Origin: Ziziphus jujuba
Taxonomy: Eukaryota > Streptophyta > Magnoliopsida > Rosales > Rhamnaceae
Reading direction: 5' to 3'
Assembly: GCF_031755915.1 (NCBI RefSeq)
Contig: NC_083386.1
Coordinates: forward strand, 4,839,501 to 4,903,500
Length of the DNA: 64,000 nt
Under the pieces are notes generated by a model. That model did no database searches, was not told where the DNA came from, and saw only the letters and a list, made by a program, of their open reading frames with translations. Made by a program: the position numbers and the translations under genes. Below are positions 1 to 10,580 of this stretch, in pieces (position 1 is the first letter of the stretch; every line of letters starts with the position of its first letter).

Positions 1-1320
1 CTGCGCGCTAATCACACCCACCTGCGCGCTAATCACAACCGTGTGCACACTAACCATATCACATATACCATATCACATAATCAGAACACCAGTACGTGCA
101 CGGTGCATCTAAAAATCATAAAATCCATAAATTTAAATCATAAAACAAATTTCACATTTTTCATAAGCATAGCGGGCATAATCCATCCGCTTGAACCGGG
201 AAATTCTCCACAATTTCCTTATAATCCATACCATAAATTCCATGATTTTCAAATCCACCAACTTCCAAATCCATCAATTCAAATATCCACATTTTCCCAA
301 TAGCATAAATAATTTCTCGAAATATCATAATCAAATCTCATAATATTCCATGGGCATATTTTATAAAAATTGAAATCACCAATATAACCAAATATTTTCT
401 TTGAAATATTTGAAAATCAAATCATGCCCAATTTACCATTAAAACCACACCAATTTCAAAATCCTCAAAACCATAAAATAATTCCACATGGCATAAATTG
501 TAGAATTCGCATTTTCTTAAATCCAATAAATTCATAAATAATTCTACAATAAATTTAATAAATATTTGGCACATAGAAATTAAATTCCAAATATTTAATT
601 CACACATAATATATTCATCAATTAAATTCCCCAAAATTAATTTGAAGGTGGGTCACTCACCTGGAGCACGCAATTAACCCATGATCCACTACGGGATCAA
701 TTCTACGACTCACCGGTGCTCCTAGAACAAAATTCACAGACAGTCAAATAAATTAATATTTTATTCGGGTAAATAATACCCGGTACCCGGGGGGTCAAAA
801 CACAAACGATAACTAAAATTTACGAATCATATACCGAATCGAAGCTCGAGTGATGCTAATCACAGATCCGGTCTTAATTTCCGATGATCGTACCCGACGG
901 GGTTTGAATTTTATCGGGAAGCTTTTCGGGTTTCGGCTCCGCAATTCTCCCAAACCGTCGCGAATTGGTGGAAACGGAAGTCGGATTTGGGTTCAGGAGG
1001 TCGAACACTGCAGACTGGAGCTGGCCGGAAATTTTCGGGTACTCGCCGGAACAGTAATTTCCGGCGGGCCGCCACGTCACCGGCAACCGTCGCCGGAACA
1101 GTATTTTCCGGCGGTGGCCGTTTGCTGTGAAATTTTGCAGATTTGTAGATCGTGAGGAGAGCAATCCAACGGGACCGACGGTGAGCAAAACGGAGGTCGG
1201 ACGGCGGAGAAATCACCGTTTGAAGATTTTCGACCCCTTGCCGGAAAACGCTCCGATCCCGGCGCGTCGGTGGTCCGATGGCCGTGATTTTTGGTGGGTA
1301 GGCCGGACTTGAGGAGAGGA
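1..1320 (-). mobile_element. Partial LTR of the chromovirus LTR family, truncated at both sides
   Basis: This matches, in the same orientation, the middle of the solo LTR at 1683-4583: the conserved block with GGGTCACTCACCTGGAGC (650-667), the splice-like motif on the minus strand, and then the GC-rich block. The left part lies outside the window. The right end stops near 1320 inside the GC-rich block and abuts an LRR exon directly. No target duplication is visible there, so that edge is a deletion or recombination breakpoint rather than an LTR terminus. The open frames here are by-products of GC-rich LTR sequence. Confidence 0.8.
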
Positions 1321-1568
1321 TGCTGGGTGATTTTTCTCATTATTTCTTTCATATTCAAACATTTTTTTAAGATGAGGGATCTGAGTTGTACAAAACTCAT
1401 TGCCACAGCAGATGGAAATAGATATTCCAAAGAATTGCAGCCTTTTAAGATCAATTCTGTTAAGTTATGAAAAGAAGCAGAGCTTGGTAGAATCCGATCA
1501 TCCCATATTCTTGCTAAATCATTGTAATTGATCAATTCCAATTTCCCCAAAACGGGGAGAAAAACCAA
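1320..1568 (-). pseudogene. Third exon fragment (LRR) of the disrupted CNL gene
   Basis: Read on the minus strand, this exon encodes C-terminal leucine-rich repeats of a plant CNL protein: short repeats such as LTELILKGCNSLEYLFPSA and LRSLILKKCLNMKEIMRK, the cysteine-rich style of RPS2/At4g27190-like LRRs. An acceptor (pyrimidine-poor stretch then TGTGTGCAG) sits just before the exon at about 1569-1578, which fixes its 5' edge. In frame it follows the LRR exon ending at 8143, across an intron now filled with two nested LTRs. The exon runs straight into truncated LTR sequence near 1320, so the gene's 3' end is missing from the window. It may continue beyond the left edge, but the junction shows no target duplication, which favours loss. 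Confidence 0.75.
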
Positions 1569-1682
1569 CTGCACACACAATTAATTATTGTCAATCTAAC
1601 AATTAATCCATTAAGGGTGTTCCATACATTGATCTTCTTGACAATGATTGATTAATTATTTATGACCATTGATGTAACACTC

Positions 1683-4583
1683 TGTCAGGACCCATCCAGA
1701 ATTCCTTCCCCGGAACCCTAGACAGCCCTGATCCCGGAACCCTAGACAGCCCTGATCCCAGAGCCTCCCCTAAGGGATTTAATTACCACAACTACCTGCA
1801 CTGAAAACACACTTCTAAAAATATCCCCTTATTCCTCCCACAAACTACAAATTGTTTCCACAAATTTCAGCACTTCAGAATAAAACAACAACAGCAACCC
1901 AGTGCATTAAAAACAACTACACGTCCAATACAGTATACAGAGTATTATACAACAAATGTGGAATTTATAAAATGACGGATAAAGAAACAATACAGGATAG
2001 AGAGGAAAAAAGGAAGAAAAACTGCTTGAACCTTCGGCAACGAACTGAGACGTTGGGCTCGCCCCAGACAATCAACGTCTCCAACCTGAACCTAGAGGAA
2101 CGGAATTTAAGAGTGTGAGATGCTAATCATCTCAGTGAGTGACCCTATCTACTAAACAATATAATACCACAGTAATACAGTAGATAGATAATAATTAATT
2201 GGAAAATAATAATTTCTCTCAAAACCCTTACAATTCTCTCAGTTGGAAAAGTTCCCCTTTTAAAACATTTTCACAAAACCCTTGTACGTACTTCCCAAAA
2301 ACCAAGGAACCAAACAAATTAATAAACAACAAATAAACAAATAAATAAATACCCCAAATATAAATATTCTGTAATAAATTATAATAAATAATTTTTTGAA
2401 CACCTTTGGGGTTTTAAACTTTAATTGCAATTTACACCGACGCACCACACCATATACCGGTGATGCCCTCCGATACCCAGCGTCCTGAGCACCGACTGGC
2501 GGGGGATTAAAGAGAGAAACCTGCAACGGTCACTTCGGCGTCTCGACAGTACCGCTGCTAAAACCATCAACCCGGCCAAGGAGGGGGGCGGCTGTGAACA
2601 ACAATAACCTTGCCTGCCCACGGTCCAATGGCAACTCACGGGTGAAGTAATAACCGTACGCTAAACCACATAATAACCGCGTGCTACCACGTGTCCATAC
2701 ACCATACACCAGAACACCAATACTGTATGAGTGCGTCTAAAAATAAACAATAATAACCAACCGTACCGTTTTTCCAAAAACCACCGTGGGAAGTATACCA
2801 AATTTTCACAAAACACCATCCCACATATTTTTATTCAACAACCCGGTACGAAACATTGATAACCAACAAACCATAATTTTCTCGAAATACGAAATGCAAC
2901 CATAAAAATACAGCGGGCATAATTTATAAAATTCAAACCAATATTTTCATAAAATATTAACCCAATTAGGCCCGGAAAATAAATTTTAAAAACCACGTAC
3001 AAATACTACCAAAATACACCTTGCTCATGCATAATAAATTAAACCACAATATAATTCATAAATAAATCACACCACAAAATAATAATCGGGAATTTCTTAA
3101 TGATCCCAAAATTTCCATTTATTACCAATGGTAAATATATATATATATAAAATAATATTTTTACCGATTATATTTAAAATACACCACATGAGCACAATTT
3201 TCAGATATCAAATTAATACCACATAAATACAATTAATTACCCCGAAAATATTTTTAAAGGTGGGTCACTCACCTGGAGCACGCAATTAACCCATGATCCA
3301 CCACGGGATCAATTCTACGACTCACCGGTGCTCCTAGAACAAAATTCACAGACAGTCAAATAAATTAATATTTTATTCGGGTAAATAATACCCGGTACCC
3401 GGGGGCTTAAACGCAAACTTTAACCACAATGGTCGAATAATATACCGAATCGAAGCTCGTGGAACGAGGATCACAAATCCGGTCTCCATCGACCCCAATT
3501 CCGCCGGAGGTGGCCGGAATTTGGTCGGGAAGCTTCGGCCGGTTTTGATCTTGAGGGATCTTTCAAACGGTGAGGATTTTGGACAAACTAACCCCGGAAA
3601 TGGACTCAGAAGGGTCGAAAATAGTGGGATAGAGGTATGGGACGGGCTGGGTTGGTCGGAAACGGCGAGAATCGCCGGAAAAATTTCACCTCGCCGCCGC
3701 GACTTCGCCGGCCCGATCTGGGCTCGTCCGGCGGCGGCTGGCCGGGAAATTTGGTGGCTGAGTTCGCGGCGGGACGGGCTACACTGGTGGCCGGCGCGTG
3801 TAGCATTCCGACGACTGGAATCCGGCGAAACGCCGGTCAAACAGAGAGAGGCAGAGAGTCAAAGGAGAGAGAAAGGGAGAAAAAGCTTGCTGCGTTTTTT
3901 GTTGATGGGTCGGGGAAGAGAAGGAAGAAAAGGAAAAAAAGAAAAAGAAAAAGAAAAAAGGAAAGGGTGTTTTCCCACGTGGGGAAAAGAAAAGAAAAAG
4001 AAAAAGGAAAAGAAAAAGAAATAAAAAAAAGAAATAATTAAATAATATTAATAATAATATTATTATTTAAAATAATAAAATAATTTGATTTTTCACATGG
4101 TTGACATGTGGCATTTCACCATGGTGACACATGGTCACCTTCATTGAGTCACACGTGGCACATCGTTATGCGTGTAAAAATAATATTAAAATAATACGGT
4201 ATTTGAAAAAACTTTACAGGTCCATAACTTTCAAACCACATGTCCAAATCGGACGTGCCGCTAGTCTACGGACTCGTATCGACGAGCACTTCACAACCAT
4301 GCATGAGTCAAAACTCAACCTTGCATGAATAAAAGGTCAACTCCAGCACCCCTTGGACAGTTTGGACCTCAACTTGTTTTGCTCAAACTTTCAAACCGTA
4401 GCTCCGTTTTCAACGCGCTACCAGTCTACGAACTCGTGCCAACGTGTACTTCGTAACGGTACCTCAGTCAACCTAGAATTCCAACCGGGTCAAAACGTCA
4501 ACTTTTGACCCCTTGGTCAACGGTCAATAGTCAACTCGTTCAACGTGCAAAAATTCCGACATGGTTCGGGACGGGGTGTTACA
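1683..4583 (-). mobile_element. Solo LTR nested inside another LTR of the same family
   Basis: On the plus strand it runs from TGTCAGGACCC (1683) to GGGGTGTTACA (4583), 2,901 bp. A perfect 5-bp duplication, CACTC, flanks it at 1678-1682 and 4584-4588. The target is the first ten bases of the host LTR, so two family members lie head-on. Near 1729-1785 a roughly 28-bp stretch with CCCTAGACAGCCCTGATCCC is tandemly repeated, and the block that normally follows is missing. It contains A/G-rich runs (3840-4040) and AT-rich tracts typical of the family and no coding capacity. Confidence 0.92.
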
Positions 4584-5015
4584 CACTCCGTCCCAAATCA
4601 CATCGGAATTCGTGCACGTTGACCGAGGTTGACCATTGGCCGAGTGGGTCAAAAGTTGACTTTTTGTTCCAGTTGAAATTTCTAGTTGACCAGGGTACAG
4701 TGGCGAAGTGCATGATGCCCCGAGTTCGTAGACTGGTAGCACGTCGAAAACGAAGCTACGGTTTGAAAGTTATGGGCAAAAAAAGTCGAGGTGCAAACTG
4801 TCCAAAAGGTGCCGAGAGTTGACTTTTTATTGTTGTGTAATTTTGTTTTAACTTTTGTATGGTTGCAAAATACTCGTCGATACGAGTTCATAGACTAGCG
4901 GCACGCTTAAATTGGACATCTGGTTAAAAAGTTATGGACGTGTGAAGTTCGCCGGATACCGTAATATTTTATTATATCTGGCTTAAGTGTACAGTAATGT
5001 CATGTGTCGTCACCT

Positions 5016-5030
5016 GATTGGTCCACGTGG
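5016..5030 (+). promoter_or_regulatory. Putative U3 promoter motif: CCAAT box plus G-box in the LTR
   Basis: GATTGG (an inverted CCAAT box) is followed at once by the perfect G-box palindrome CCACGTGG. The pair recurs at the same place in other copies, for example 41425-41439 and near 48020-48033, often with a further CCACGTGTC just upstream (41409-41417). A GA-rich tract follows. G-boxes of this type bind bZIP/bHLH factors in plants. Their role here as the LTR promoter is an inference from position and conservation. Confidence 0.45.
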
Positions 5031-5057
5031 CTTTTATTTGGCAAAAACACCGGGGAG

Positions 5058-5089
<32 letters not shown>

Positions 5090-7489
5090 CGACTGGCCGT
5101 CGGAAATCGTCCAATTTTCCGGCCGATCCTTGCTACACGCGCCGGCCAGATGGGAGCGCCTTCCCATTTCCGGCCGAACCCTGAAATTTCACGACCGCCG
5201 ATTGCTGGACGCGCCCAGACCGAGCCGGCGAAGCTCGGCGGCGATTTTCCCCTCCACCGCCGGCCACCGCCGTTGACCCCTTTCCGGCCATTTTTAGGCC
5301 ACACGCGCCAGCCACCCCTCACCACCTCCTCAATTCTGGCCTACCCACCAAATTTCACGGCCACCGGACCTCCGACGAGCCGAGATCGGAGCATTTTCCG
5401 GTGAGGCGCTGAAAATCTTCAAACCCCGATCTCTCCGCCGTCCGGCCTCTGTTTGCCTCACCGCCGGTCCCATTGGAATCCTCTCCCCTCGATCTACAAA
5501 ACCACCAAAAATCTCAGCCAACGGCTACCGTACATGCCGCCGCCGGCGACGGTTGTCGGTGACCGCGGCGGCTCGCCGGAAGTCACTATTCTGGCGAGTA
5601 CCCAGTTGCACCGCCAGTCCCTGTCCACTGATTCCGACCTCCTGAATCCAAATCCGATGTCCTTTTCCTCCAATTCGCGATGGTTTGGGAGAATTGAGGA
5701 GTCGAATCCCAAAAGCTTTCCGACGAGATTCCGGCCACCTCGAGTCCGATCTCCGGGAAGTAAGACCGAATCCGTGATCCTCATCACTCAAGCTTTGATT
5801 CGGTATATTACTCGTAATTTTTAGTTGTCGTTTGTGTTCGCTCTCCGGGTACCCATTTGGGAGTTACCAGATTAAAATATTAATATATTTGGTTGGTGTA
5901 CTGTGGCTGTTTTAGGTGCGCGTGCGAATAGTGGAGTTGATCCTACGGAGGATCTTAGCTGATATATGTGCTTAAGTTGAGTGACCCACCTTTAAAAATA
6001 TTTTGGGGCAATTAATTTTATTTAATTGGTGTTTAAATTGATATTTGAATTATGTTCATGTGGTGCAATTTAATTATGATTTTATTGTGAGTTAATTTTA
6101 ATTATTATGCATGAGCAAGGTATTTTCAGTAATAAATCGTATGTGGTTTTAAATATTATTTTTGGGCATAATTGGTTTAAATATTTTATGAAAATATTTG
6201 TTTAAATTGGTGGTTTAATTTTATAATTATGCCCACGGTATTTTATTTGTTGAACCTCATATTACGAGAAAAATTATTGTTTTATTGATTATCGATGTTT
6301 TCGTACTAGGTTGTTAAATGAAAATATGTGGGATGGTAAATGTAAAAATTGATATATTTTCCATGGTAATTTTGGAAAGAACGGTACGGTTATAATTGAA
6401 TTAATAATTATTTTAGACGCATTCATACAGTATTGGTGTTCTGGTGTATGTATATGGTTAGCGCGCAAGTATTATGTCTCCCGTGAGTTGCCATTGGACC
6501 ATGGCCAGGCAAGTTTGATATTGGCCACAGCCGCCCCCCTCCTTGGCCTGGATGACGGTTTCAACAGCGGTACTGTCGGAACGCCGAAGTGCCGTTTGCA
6601 AGTTTCTCTCTTTAATCTCCCCGCCAGTCGGTGCTCGGGACGCTGGGTATCGGAGGGCATCATCGGTATATGGTGTGGTGCGTCAAGTGTAAATTTTCAG
6701 ACAAAATTTCAAACCCCAAAGTGTTCAAAAATTATTTATTATATGTAACTACATTTTAATTACATTTGGGGTATTTATTTATTTATTGTTTATTAAATTG
6801 TTTGATCCCTTGGTTTTCGGGAAATATCAATATTGGGTTTTGTGAAAATGTTTTAAAAAGGGAACATTTCCAATGGAGTGGTTAGTGAGAGTTTTGAGAG
6901 AAATTATTATTTTTAACTATTATTATTTATTTACCTATTTAATTGCCGGTATTAATTAAATTACCTTATTTGTTATATTATTATTATTAATATTAAAAGT
7001 GTTCAGTAGCTAGGGTCGCTCACTGAGATGATTAGCATCTCACGTTTTTAAATTTCGTTCCCTTAGGTGCAAGGGGTGGTACACGTTCTTCCGGAACGAA
7101 CCAATTCTCCGCCGCTATCGTGTTTCGAGAAGTACTTTTGTACTCGTTCATTTCAGTTGTATTATTTCTTTCATCTTTGTTGTATTTTCTATTAAATAGC
7201 ACTTCATGAAGCTCTGTATACTATTTTGGACACTTATGTTTTATTTATGCACTGGATTGCTGTTATTCTTGTGAAGTGCTGTAAAATTTGTGGAATCAAT
7301 TTGTAGTTTTGTGGGAGGAATAAGGGGATGAATATAGAAGTGTGTTTTCAGTGCAGGTAATTTTTGGTAAGTCCTACCCTTAGGGGAGATGCTGCCGGAT
7401 TTTCCGTTGGAAGGTTCGGTGGTATTTCCCTGGGATCAGGGCTTGTCTAGGGTTCCGGGAAGGAATTCTGGACGGGTCCTGACAATTGA

Positions 7490-8142
7490 AATGGCCTAAT
7501 CCAACAGTGTATAAAGGATGACAAATTAAAATCTAAAATCCACAATTGAATTTAAATTTTATGTAACTGTATTAGAGATTATTTTCATTAATAGTTAAGA
7601 TATTTTATGATTTCACCACTCTTCGTAAAAATTTAAGCTAATGAGAGAAATAAGTCATCATTTTATTTAAATTTCCTCAACAAATGTTAAAAAAATAAAA
7701 ATAAATAAAAAAACAAAAAAAACAATTGGTATGCAATGTCCCCGGCCCGTTCTATTATATTCTTTTCTTAAATATTTGATTTCGAAGAGGCTTTACTACT
7801 ACTTTTACTTTTTTAATTAATTACTCGAACCTATTTCATTTTTTCCATCTAGATGTCATATATCCAACTTCTATCTTCCTTTACAAAGAGAATAAGGAAG
7901 TAAAATAGGAAGTAAAAATGTCAATATTCTGATGTCACATCACATTGAAGAAACTTTTAATTAACCTTATAAACCATGTCTTAGTTTCAATCACTATTTA
8001 TACAGAAAGTCAATTTATTATTTTAAAAGACATGGTTTTATATGTGGTTGGATGGCCCCGGTGTGTGCAAATGAATGTTGAAGTCGTAATTAATTGAAAA
8101 CTAAATTTAATAAATATTCACGAAGTTAAAACGCAATACATA
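7490..8142 (-). other. Intron of the CNL gene, AT-rich
   Basis: This is host sequence between the LRR exon, with a donor GTATGT on the minus strand at 8137-8142, and the exon at 1320-1568. It is AT-rich, has no open frame of note, and joins the 1569-1672 segment across the nested LTRs. Confidence 0.55.
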
Positions 8143-9492
8143 CCTTCCCATTAAGAAGATTCTTTACGGAATTATCTACATCCATTGGTTGCTTCAACTT
8201 GAAGTACAAACAGTTAAGCCTTGGAACATTTTTTAACTTCAAGGAGTGTAATCGAGGAAAGTCGCCAATAACTTCCTTGCTCATGTCTTCTTCTTCTTCA
8301 TGAGCGGAAACTATCTCCTCCATCATGCCGTAATCAATTATTTCAATTTTCTCGAGCTTACTCATGGAGGATGGCAGAAGATTCTTCAGCAAGTTACAAT
8401 AGCTTACCTTTATAATTCTCAATCTTTTAAATGATTCTTTTGTGAGTTCCTCATCACATATCTTCTCCAGATATGCCAAATTTTCAAGCTGTAATGTTTC
8501 CAAGCTGCCAAACATGCTACAAGGATGAATTTGCTCCGCCGACTTAACCAAGAACTGGAACGTCCGATTGTTTATCAATTGAAGGTGCTTTAACTCTGGA
8601 AAACCGTCTTTGTCTAATTCATAGACAACATTATGCGCACCTTTCAATCCATATAAAGACAACGTTTGAGTGCTCGCCAACAACCTTTCAAGACCATAGT
8701 CATCTAATAGATTGTTTTCATCAAGGCTGAGTTCCAAACATTTTGAAGAATCATCAATGAGCCAGCCAGTCAATTTACATCCTATAGAAATCTGATATTG
8801 TTCTAATGTCATGGATCTGAATAAGTCTTTCGGCAGTACCTTGATGTCAGCTACTTCCAAATGTAAAGTGGTTAGCTGTTTCAAGAGTTTTAGCTAATCG
8901 AGACTGGCATTTCTTTGGTCCCCATTGACTCCTGGAACTTGACCATCCCAATCCTTAAAACTATCCACTACATACAACTCTACTAATGATTTCAAATTTG
9001 ATATGTAATCGGGTTGAATGATTGTAAGTTGAGCGCATTGACGCAAATCTAACATGCGCAAATAAGGAAGTTTTCCGACTTCTCTTGGTAATTCCTTGAT
9101 ACCACACTCTGAAAGGTCAAGAATTTCCAATTTTTTGAGCCTTCCAATCAAAGATATGTCTCCAACATTGCAGCAACGCAAAATCAATGTACGGAATTTC
9201 CTAGAGAACATAAAGATGAAGATAATTTTTCTAAACGTTCATCAGATCCCAGACGTAGAACTCTAAGATTTTTTGTGATTTCAAAAAATTTTTCTGGGAT
9301 TTGGGAAGCTCTGTTTTGCCACATCCAAATTAACTTGAGCTCATTATATTCCAGCCCTTCACGAAGTAGCTCAGCCACATAACCATTAGGTGTTAAAATC
9401 GCCTTTGATTTTTCAAGAACTTCGCTTTCAAGGTATCTTACCTCAGAATCATCTGTAAAACAATACATATGACTGTTTCTTGCAATTGATAT
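8143..9492 (-). pseudogene. LRR exon of the disrupted CNL gene
   Basis: On the minus strand this continues the NB-ARC exon at 17851-19295 directly after the Copia insertion, starting in frame with the residues that normally follow the MHD helix (IARNSHMYCFTDD). LRR units are clear, for example LKKLEILDLSECGIKELP and FRTLILRCCNVGDISLIG. Two lesions are visible: a one-base frameshift at about 9196-9203 (the frame ends CSLGNSVH while the LRR continues in the next frame), and a TAG stop at about 8894 where the paralogue at 37.5 kb has Glu (NASLNELKHL). The exon ends at a good donor (GTATGT, 8137-8142). The product would have recognised pathogen effectors through the LRR; as it stands it cannot be made. 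Confidence 0.85.
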
Positions 9493-9958
9493 TGTGAAGT
9501 CCAGCCGCACCACCACTGCATCGACAGTGTGAAGACTGTTCAACCACCATCTTTGACAATGGCCATTGCTGCATTTAACACCGAACTCCAACTTGCTCAA
9601 CAATTGTGGGCTACTGTCAGAAGCTGTTGAAGATTGTGGCCCTGCAACCGACTTTGTAAGCCTATAAATAGGTTCATCCCGTTGCATGCAAGGTAAGCCA
9701 AGAGAGCAAGCTCAATATCATCTCAAGTGAGGAGTATTGAGAGTAAACTCCGAGAGAGAGAGTGTTTAAGTTCCAGAGAGAGCTTAAGAGAAGAGTGAGC
9801 AATTCCAGAGAGAATTTGACAGTGTAGAGAGAGGTTCCACGTGACAATCCTCCACGAGAGAAGTTTTTATTTTTGTATTCTATTTCCAAGAGAGTAATAG
9901 AATTCTTTTTATTTTTCTTCTCATATTTCTTCTCTAAAGTGGTCGAAGAACCACAACA
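9493..9958 (+). repeat. 5' LTR of the Copia element
   Basis: It is 466 bp with TG...CA ends. A TATA box, TATAAATA, sits at 9663-9670 and is the likely promoter. GA-rich sequence follows (about 9750-9830). Confidence 0.93.
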
Positions 9959-9960
9959 AG

Positions 9961-9972
9961 TGGTATCAGAGC
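9961..9972 (+). promoter_or_regulatory. Primer-binding site (initiator Met-tRNA) of the Copia element
   Basis: TGGTATCAGAGC lies two bases after the 5' LTR and is complementary to the 3' end of plant initiator methionine tRNA, the usual primer for Copia reverse transcription. Confidence 0.88.
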
Positions 9973-10580
9973 TCCAGGTCAAGAGCTTAGGTTCAAAATT
10001 TGAAGAAACACAGCCTCTGTTCTTCAAGTTGGTGTTTCGAAAAGTTGCTCAAATAATTAATTTGACAATACCAGGTGAAAGTACTCAATGAGACGAGAAC
10101 AAACAAGCTAGCCGGAGAGAAACGCAGAGGATCACGCTCCCGCACGTGCCGTCTAAAATTTTCTGCAGCAGTTCACGAGCCTCACGCGCCGCACGCGCCG
10201 TCTAGAGGTTGAAGACGACCACGTCAGCAGACACGTCAACGAACTCAGCCACTTCATCTGCCACGCGACCTGACACATGGTCATCCACGCAATCGACACG
10301 TCATCTTCCACATGTTGACACGTCAACACAATCTGCCACGTCATCATAAGTTTCTAAAATTACGAAACAGCCCCTGAATTGTTGGAAATTACAGATTGAC
10401 CCCTATAGTTTCTGTATTTACAGGTTGACCCAGAATTTTTATGAAATTTCTTTTTTACCCCAAATTTTCTTATAATTATATTTTGACCCCGAAAGAGTCA
10501 AGTCCACCATTTTCTGTCGTTCCGGACGCAACAGTTAACTCCGTTTTGCCAAATTCGGCTCCATTTTTGGTCAAGCCATA

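Larger units (their letters stand above)
1673..7484 (+). mobile_element. Solo LTR (chromovirus family), split by a second LTR
   Basis: It begins TGTAACAC at 1673, resumes after the nested LTR at 4589, and ends CCTGACA at 7484. The flanks carry a perfect 5-bp duplication, ATTGA (1668-1672 and 7485-7489). Without the insertion it is about 2,906 bp and contains no gag or pol. TG...CA ends, a 5-bp duplication and no internal region mean a solo LTR left by LTR-LTR recombination. The sense direction comes from the two-LTR member at 43965-55530. It lies in an intron of the CNL gene. GC-rich open frames between 5000 and 5820 are not genes. Confidence 0.92.

Noticed and set aside
3373..4041. Overlapping long open frames on both strands in the GC-rich block (and the equivalents at 4972-5824, 12745-13330, 26168-26842, 41413-42230, 45654-46604, 48036-49082 and 54212-54809)
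   Set aside because: They fall in the same part of every LTR copy, are open on both strands because of GC-rich and GA-rich composition, differ in frame and length between copies, and show no protein domain.
9674..10027. Open frames on the minus strand across the Copia 5' LTR (also 17510-17781)
   Set aside because: They lie antisense to the LTR, recur in both LTRs, and have no domain.
10153..10347. Minus-strand frame in the Copia leader with repeated CACGTCA motifs
   Set aside because: It lies between the primer-binding site and gag, antisense to the element; the motif repeats look like leader sequence rather than a gene.
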